A stretch of 34,182 nt of DNA from JBDRKE01 sp043814315. Lineage in GTDB: Bacteria > Omnitrophota > Gorgyraeia > Gygaellales > Profunditerraquicolaceae. The notes under the pieces are model-generated. The model made no database searches and was not told the origin of the DNA. It saw only the letters and a program-made list of their open reading frames with translations. This document shows positions 30,755 to 34,182 of the stretch, piece by piece. The first letter of the stretch is position 1. Every line of letters starts with the position of its first letter. The DNA lies in NCBI GenBank assembly GCA_043814315.1, contig JBDRKE010000018.1:1-34182 (forward strand), given 5' to 3'. The translations under genes were made by a program, and so were the position numbers.

Positions 30755-31570
30755 ATGGAAGCTCTAAAGACTTACTTAAAAGAGATCAGAACGATTCCTT
30801 TATTGACAGCCAAGCAGGAAATAGAGTTGAGCAAGGGGGTGCAAAAAGGAGATGAAAAGGCGCGCGCCTCCATGATCCGCGCGAACCTGCGCCTGGTTAT
30901 CAACATTGCCAAGCGCTATATGCATCTGGGAATTCCGCTTCTGGATTTGATTGAAGAGGGGAACCTCGGTTTAATGAAAGCCGTGGATAAATTTGACCCT
31001 ACCAAGGGTTACCGTTTTTCAACCTATGCCGCCTGGTGGATTAAGCAGGGAATTACCCGCTCCATATCAGACCAGGGCAAGATGATTCGCGTGCCCGTGT
31101 ATATGAATGAATTGATTTCTAAATGGAAAAAGAAAAAGGAGAGGCTGGCCCAGAAATTAAACCGCACACCTACGGACCGGGAGATCGCCAGGGTCTTGAG
31201 GCTGCCCAAAAATAAAATCGAGCAGATAAATTTGTGGATGTCCACTTCCACATCTTCGCTGGATGCGCCCATAGGAGAAGAGGATGAGGGGCAGGTTGCG
31301 GACTTAATCGAGGATGAAACAGCTCAATCGCCCGACGAGGGGATAGTGCATATGCTGGACAAAGAAAGGGTCAACAGCCTTCTGGGGGTTATGTCCCCCA
31401 GGGAACGGGGAGTCCTGGATATGCGTTTTGGCTTGGCTGACGGGAAGCCGCATACCTTAGCAGAAGTAGCCTTAAAATTAAATATCTCGCGCGAAAGAGT
31501 GCGCCAGATCGAAGAAGTGGCCCTTAAAAAATTACGCAAGTTCGTCGAGAACCAAGAGAAAAGCGTCTAA
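30755..31570 (+). CDS. RNA polymerase sigma-70 family factor (group 1/2 type)
   Basis: The protein has 271 residues. Region 1.2 (residues 3-35, LKTYLKEIRTIPLLTAKQE), region 2 (ANLRLVINIAKRYMHLGIPL, FDPTKGYRFSTYAAWWIKQG at 2.3-2.4) and region 3 (MNELISKWKKKKERLAQKL) follow in order. Region 4.2 is an HTH (TLAEVALKLNISRERVRQIE). Region 1.1 and the long non-conserved insertion of RpoD are missing, so it is shorter than a typical primary factor. It could be an RpoS-like group 2 sigma or a trimmed housekeeping factor. The region 2.4 and 4.2 residues resemble primary factors, so it should recognise -10/-35 promoters of the usual type. No ribosome site is present: an inverted-repeat element abuts the start. 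apt follows after 15 bases. Confidence 0.93.
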   Translation: MEALKTYLKEIRTIPLLTAKQEIELSKGVQKGDEKARASMIRANLRLVINIAKRYMHLGIPLLDLIEEGNLGLMKAVDKFDPTKGYRFSTYAAWWIKQGITRSISDQGKMIRVPVYMNELISKWKKKKERLAQKLNRTPTDREIARVLRLPKNKIEQINLWMSTSTSSLDAPIGEEDEGQVADLIEDETAQSPDEGIVHMLDKERVNSLLGVMSPRERGVLDMRFGLADGKPHTLAEVALKLNISRERVRQIEEVALKKLRKFVENQEKSV

Positions 31571-31585
31571 AGGAAAAGGAGTTCC

Positions 31586-32107
31586 ATGCAAAAGTTCGAT
31601 TTTAAAAAACATATAAGGAGCATCCCGGATTTTCCCAAGCCGGGCATTTTATTTAAGGACATCACGACTTTATTAAAGGACAAATTGGCCTTTAAGGCAG
31701 CCGTGAATGAGATGGCTAAGAAATTCAAGAGCAAAAAGATTGATGCAATCGTAGCTGTTGAGGCAAGGGGCTTTATCCTGGGAGGCGCGATTGCCGAAAA
31801 GTTAGGCGCCGGGTTTATTCCTGTGCGTAAAAAAGGGAAGCTGCCCTGGAAGACAAGTTCTGTAACCTATGAATTGGAGTATGGCACAGATACCTTAGAG
31901 ATGCACCGCGATGCCATAAAACCCAAAGACAAAGTCTTGATCGTAGATGACCTTTTGGCTACAGGCGGCACGGTGGCTGCGGTTACGGATTTGATAAAGC
32001 AGCAAAAAGGCCAAATCGCCGGCATCGCTTTTCTTATCGAACTTACGGATCTTAAAGGTAAGAATAAGCTGAAAGATTACCCGGTTTATTCGTTGATAAA
32101 GTATTAA
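31586..32107 (+). CDS. apt: Adenine phosphoribosyltransferase
   Basis: This salvage enzyme makes AMP from adenine and PRPP. It has 173 residues, the standard length. Signatures are IRSIPDFPKPGILFKDITTLL at the N-terminus (shown as FPKPGILFKDITTLL), VAVEARGFILGGAIA, and FIPVRKKGKLPWKTSSVTYELEYG, whose core is VRKKGKLP. The PRPP-binding loop is VLIVDDLLATGGTV at about residues 113-126. A strong ribosome site AAAGGAG precedes the ATG by 6 bases. It follows the sigma factor gene by 15 bases in the same direction. tRNA-Arg lies 21 bases after the stop. Confidence 0.96.
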   Translation: MQKFDFKKHIRSIPDFPKPGILFKDITTLLKDKLAFKAAVNEMAKKFKSKKIDAIVAVEARGFILGGAIAEKLGAGFIPVRKKGKLPWKTSSVTYELEYGTDTLEMHRDAIKPKDKVLIVDDLLATGGTVAAVTDLIKQQKGQIAGIAFLIELTDLKGKNKLKDYPVYSLIKY

Positions 32108-32128
32108 CTAAACGGGTTAACGAAAAAC

Positions 32129-32202
32129 GCCCCTGTAGCTCATAAGGATAGAGCAGCAGTTTCCTAAACTGCGTGTGGCAGGTTCGATTCCTGCCAGGGG
32201 CA
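32129..32202 (+). tRNA. tRNA-Arg (anticodon CCT)
   Basis: A 74-base cloverleaf can be drawn. Acceptor GCCCCTG pairs with CAGGGGC, the D stem is GCTC/GAGC, and the anticodon stem GCAGT/ACTGC encloses the loop TTCCTAA. A 5-base variable loop GTGTG is followed by the T arm GCAGG-TTCGATT-CCTGC and discriminator A. The anticodon CCT reads AGG (Arg). CCA is not encoded. An inverted-repeat element begins about 9 bases downstream. Confidence 0.95.
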
Positions 32203-32211
32203 CTTCGTTAA

Positions 32212-32335
32212 ATCCAAATGACAAAATTCAAAGCACAAAATAAATCCAAAATCCAAAATTCAAAACAAAACGATTTCTGTTTTGGATTTTGTGCTTTGTG
32301 CTTATTTTGAATTTTGTGCTTTGTCATTTGATATT
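32212..32335 (+). repeat. AAATCCAAA/GTGCTTTG inverted-repeat element
   Basis: CAAATGACAAA (32215-32225) pairs perfectly with TTTGTCATTTG (32320-32330). AAATCCAAAATCC, CAAAGCACAAAAT and AAAATTCAAAA words in the left half have complements in the right half. Ends and words closely match the element at 18591-18672. It fills the gap from the tRNA to the PHP gene. Confidence 0.8.
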
Positions 32336-32338
32336 AAT

Positions 32339-32980
32339 ATGTATGACCTTCATTGCCACTCACTTTTAGGTGACGGCGTCCTGCTTCCTTCGGAAGTGGC
32401 GGCGCGTTATTTGGCTGCCGGCTATAAAACTATCGCCATCACAGACCACGCTGACTACAGCAATATCGATATCGTAGCAGATGCCATTCTACGCTTCACC
32501 CGGCACTGGCCAAAGGATGCAAAAATCAAGGTTCTTCCCGGCGTTGAGCTCACCCACTTACCTTTATCTCAATTCAAGCCGCTGGCGCAGTATGCCAGAA
32601 AAAAAGGCCTTAAGGTCATCATCGGCCATGGAGAAACCATCACTGAACCCGTAGTCAAAGGCACGAACCGCGCCTGCCTGGAAGCCGGCATTGATATTCT
32701 GGCGCATCCGGGGTTTATCCTTGAGGAAGACGTAGCCTTTGCCAAGAAAAGAGGCATATTTTTAGAAATCACCACCCGCCGCGGCCACCGCGACACCAAC
32801 CCCCACGTTGCAGAACTCGCCCTTAAAATAGGAGCCAGGTTAATCCTCAATAACGACAGCCATATGCCCGAAGACATTATCCCGCCGCAAGAATTAAAAA
32901 AATTCGGCGCCATGGCAGGGTTATCAGAAGCGGATATTGACAATATTTATAAGGACCTGGCAACCTACTTAAAAATTTAA
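32339..32980 (+). CDS. PHP-domain phosphoesterase
   Basis: The protein has 213 residues from the ATG at 32339. The frame is open from a TTG at 32282, but that stretch is repeat element, and PHP proteins start close to their first metal motif. Metal-binding motifs are MYDLHCHSLLGDG at the N-terminus, ITDHADYSN, GVELTH, GHGETITEP, LAHPGF, and NNDSHMPEDI near the C-terminus. Together these give the full set expected for the PHP fold with a trinuclear metal site. This small type resembles histidinol-phosphatase-like and YcdX-like proteins. The substrate is unknown, as no histidine genes are nearby. No ribosome site is visible ahead of the ATG, which follows the inverted-repeat element directly. 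A perfect TTGACA lies 9 bases after the stop, for the next gene. Confidence 0.88.
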   Translation: MYDLHCHSLLGDGVLLPSEVAARYLAAGYKTIAITDHADYSNIDIVADAILRFTRHWPKDAKIKVLPGVELTHLPLSQFKPLAQYARKKGLKVIIGHGETITEPVVKGTNRACLEAGIDILAHPGFILEEDVAFAKKRGIFLEITTRRGHRDTNPHVAELALKIGARLILNNDSHMPEDIIPPQELKKFGAMAGLSEADIDNIYKDLATYLKI

Positions 32981-32988
32981 AATAATAC

Positions 32989-33016
32989 TTGACAAAATTG
33001 AAATTTGTGATAAATA
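32989..33016 (+). promoter_or_regulatory. Promoter of the HTH/receiver gene
   Basis: TTGACA (32989-32994) and TAAATA (33011-33016) are 16 bases apart. The -35 box is perfect and the -10 box weak. About 55 bases separate it from the TTG start at 33070. Confidence 0.45.
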
Positions 33017-33069
33017 TACTACCAGATACGGATAAAAACTATTACTAATAGAAAAAAACAAGAATAAAG

Positions 33070-33687
33070 TTGGAAGATTCATTTTTTTCCATTACCCAAG
33101 TATCCGGTTTCTTAAAAATCCCAAAAAGCACTATCTATAAACTCTCCCAGGAAGGTAAAATTCCCTGCACAAAAATCGGGAAACAGCTGCGTTTTAGAAA
33201 ATCCAGCCTTGAGAAATGGCTAAATGATAGTGAAGGCAAGCCCAAAATAGACGGCCTCATTTCAGGAAGAGGCTCCTCATCAAAAAATCCTCAAGCGAAA
33301 ACTGTCCTGCTCATTGACGATGATACAATTGTCTTAAGGTCCCTGTCTAAGTTCCTGGAGCACCATGGCTATAACCTTGAGGTTGCAGAAAGCGGCGAGG
33401 AGGCATTAGAAAATATAAAAAAGCGGAATTTTGATTTAATCATTACTGATATCAGAATGCCGGGATTAAACGGTATTGAGACCATAAAGCGCATCCGGGA
33501 ATTTAATCACAAAAATAAAAGGCCGGTTGCCGGCGAGGTGATAATTACCGGCTATGCAGACCCGGAGGCAGAGCGACAGGCGGAAAGATTAGGGATTACG
33601 GACTTTATCTATAAGCCTTTTGCTACAAAACAATTCTTGGAGGCCATTGAAAGCAAATTGAAAGAGGCAGGCGCTTCCTTAAATTAG
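33070..33687 (+). CDS. Excisionase-type HTH fused to a response-regulator receiver domain
   Basis: The protein has 205 residues. The start is a TTG at 33070; no in-frame ATG lies upstream near the promoter. Residues 5-52 are an excisionase/MerR-like HTH (ITQVSGFLKIPKSTIYKL, IPCTKIGKQLRFRKSSLEKW). A flexible linker rich in Ser, Gly and Lys (residues 53-76) leads to a receiver domain (78-200). This has the acidic pair DDD (83-85), the phosphoacceptor Asp in LIITDIRMPGLNG (about 120), Thr in IITGYADPEAE, and Lys in DFIYKPF. All receiver residues are present, so phosphorylation is likely. The order HTH-then-receiver is the reverse of usual response regulators. No histidine kinase lies in the window. 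A DNA-binding regulator with unknown targets is the inferred role. Confidence 0.9.
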   Translation: MEDSFFSITQVSGFLKIPKSTIYKLSQEGKIPCTKIGKQLRFRKSSLEKWLNDSEGKPKIDGLISGRGSSSKNPQAKTVLLIDDDTIVLRSLSKFLEHHGYNLEVAESGEEALENIKKRNFDLIITDIRMPGLNGIETIKRIREFNHKNKRPVAGEVIITGYADPEAERQAERLGITDFIYKPFATKQFLEAIESKLKEAGASLN

Positions 33688-33696
33688 CCCGTAGCC

Positions 33697-33725
33697 TTGA
33701 AAACCATAGATGTGTATGTTATATT
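33697..33725 (+). promoter_or_regulatory. Promoter of the discoidin-domain protein gene
   Basis: TTGAAA (33697-33702) and TATATT (33720-33725) are 17 bases apart, close to consensus, about 38 bases before the ATG at 33764. Confidence 0.55.
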
Positions 33726-33763
33726 GTAACTAAAGCCACGGAACAAGCCAAGAGGTTAAGGTT

Positions 33764-34182
33764 ATGTTCCAAAAGACAAGAAAGACCAGGCTGAATAAAG
33801 CGGGCTTCGTTAGGAAAGGCAGAAATCTTAACGAGGCTCTCAAAAAAAGCAGCTTGGTCTTATTTTTTTGCCTGTCAGCAATCCCTGCCTTTGCTCAATC
33901 AGCACTCACCATCTCCCAAGCCACTGCCTCAAGCACCTATTCATCTTATGCCGCCTCAAGGACTATAGACAATAGTCTCTCAACCTACTGGCGTGGCGCA
34001 AGCAGCCAGTCTTACTACTGGTTAAGCCTGGATTTAGGCAGTTCTACCTCCTTAAGCCAAATCTCCATATACTGGAACTACACCCGCGGATCCAGCAATT
34101 ATAATATCCAGGGCTCCAATAATAATTCCACCTGGACCAATCTCTATACCGGCTTATCTTCTTTAGGCGGCTCCAGCAACCC
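33764..34182 (+). CDS. Secreted F5/8 type C (discoidin) domain protein, 3' end outside window
   Basis: The first 139 codons are visible and the frame stays open to the window end. The N-terminus has a long basic region (MFQKTRKTRLNKAGFVRKGR) followed by the hydrophobic SSLVLFFCLSAIPAFA, a Sec signal with cleavage before QSALTIS. From about residue 50 it follows the F5/8C pattern: ATASSTYSSYAASRTIDNS, then TYWRGASSQSYYWLSLDLGS, and ISIYWNYTRGSSNYNIQGS. This is a carbohydrate- or surface-binding beta-sandwich. The ribosome site is AAGAGG. GGAACA (33740-33745) is complementary to TGTTCC (33765-33770) across the start codon, so a hairpin could mask it. Catalytic or other domains may lie beyond the window. 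Confidence 0.85.
   Translation, partial: MFQKTRKTRLNKAGFVRKGRNLNEALKKSSLVLFFCLSAIPAFAQSALTISQATASSTYSSYAASRTIDNSLSTYWRGASSQSYYWLSLDLGSSTSLSQISIYWNYTRGSSNYNIQGSNNNSTWTNLYTGLSSLGGSSN

Noticed and set aside
32282..32338. Upstream extension of the PHP protein to a TTG at 32282
   Set aside because: The stretch is the right half of an inverted-repeat element. PHP domains begin close to the DLHCHS motif, which fits the ATG at 32339.

Overview
The window comes from a Gram-negative, didermic bacterium of moderate GC content. A TonB-dependent outer-membrane receptor, two lipoproteins and several Sec-secreted proteins show the didermic envelope. The gene set, the Bacillus-like order phoH / HD-7TM / ybeY / recO, the secreted protein carrying a TITTYYPSPYGSY motif at its mature N-terminus, and the large Ig/OmpL47-type surface protein resemble what I know from Candidatus Omnitrophota (PVC-related, mostly groundwater or sediment genomes). 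That assignment is inference from gene content; no rRNA is present to confirm it.

Layout. 1-5100 is an accessory region: a 5'-truncated giant repeat-domain surface protein, a small membrane protein, a REP-type (Y1/HUH) transposase inside perfect 14-bp terminal inverted repeats, and a secreted protein on the minus strand. 5330-8190 is a cobalamin uptake locus: a DUF6580-like membrane protein, a cobalamin riboswitch ending in an intrinsic terminator, and a BtuB-like receptor. 8210-15640 is a housekeeping run on the plus strand: HU, hisS, aspS, a LysM lipoprotein, phoH, an HD-domain 7TM phosphodiesterase, ybeY and recO. 15790-24560 holds ketopantoate reductase, PolX, ApbE, an NfnA/SudB-type flavoprotein subunit, mgtE, the NfnB/GltA-type partner subunit, and a PilZ-PilT fusion ATPase. 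24730-33690 holds panB, a membrane-anchored unknown, glyS, ppdK, a sigma-70 factor, apt, tRNA-Arg(CCT), a PHP phosphoesterase and an excisionase-HTH/response-regulator fusion. The window ends inside a secreted discoidin (F5/8C) domain protein.

How the genes work together. Ketopantoate reductase and PanB catalyse the two steps from 2-oxoisovalerate to pantoate. NfnA-like and NfnB-like subunits would form an electron-bifurcating ferredoxin:NADP oxidoreductase, with mgtE lodged between them. PpdK interconverts pyruvate and PEP. HisRS, AspRS, GlyRS, YbeY and tRNA-Arg serve translation. PolX, RecO and HU serve DNA maintenance. The riboswitch ties the B12 receptor to intracellular cobalamin.

The most striking feature is an unusual load of small hairpin-forming repeats between and inside genes. 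One family is a palindromic element with AACGTTTCTAA ends, shared by the transposase-bearing copy and two short gene-less copies. A second class is built from repeated short words (AAATCCAAA, CAAATCACAAA, ACGCAGATT, GCCTGCC, GTTCTCGGG/CACGAAC) arranged as inverted repeats. Members of this class reach into reading frames: they appear to supply the signal peptide of ApbE, the C-terminal tails of YbeY and AspRS, and linker residues of HisRS and the NfnB-like protein. Other points worth a second look are an AspRS without its bacterial GAD domain, and a PilZ-PilT fusion with altered ATPase-box residues.
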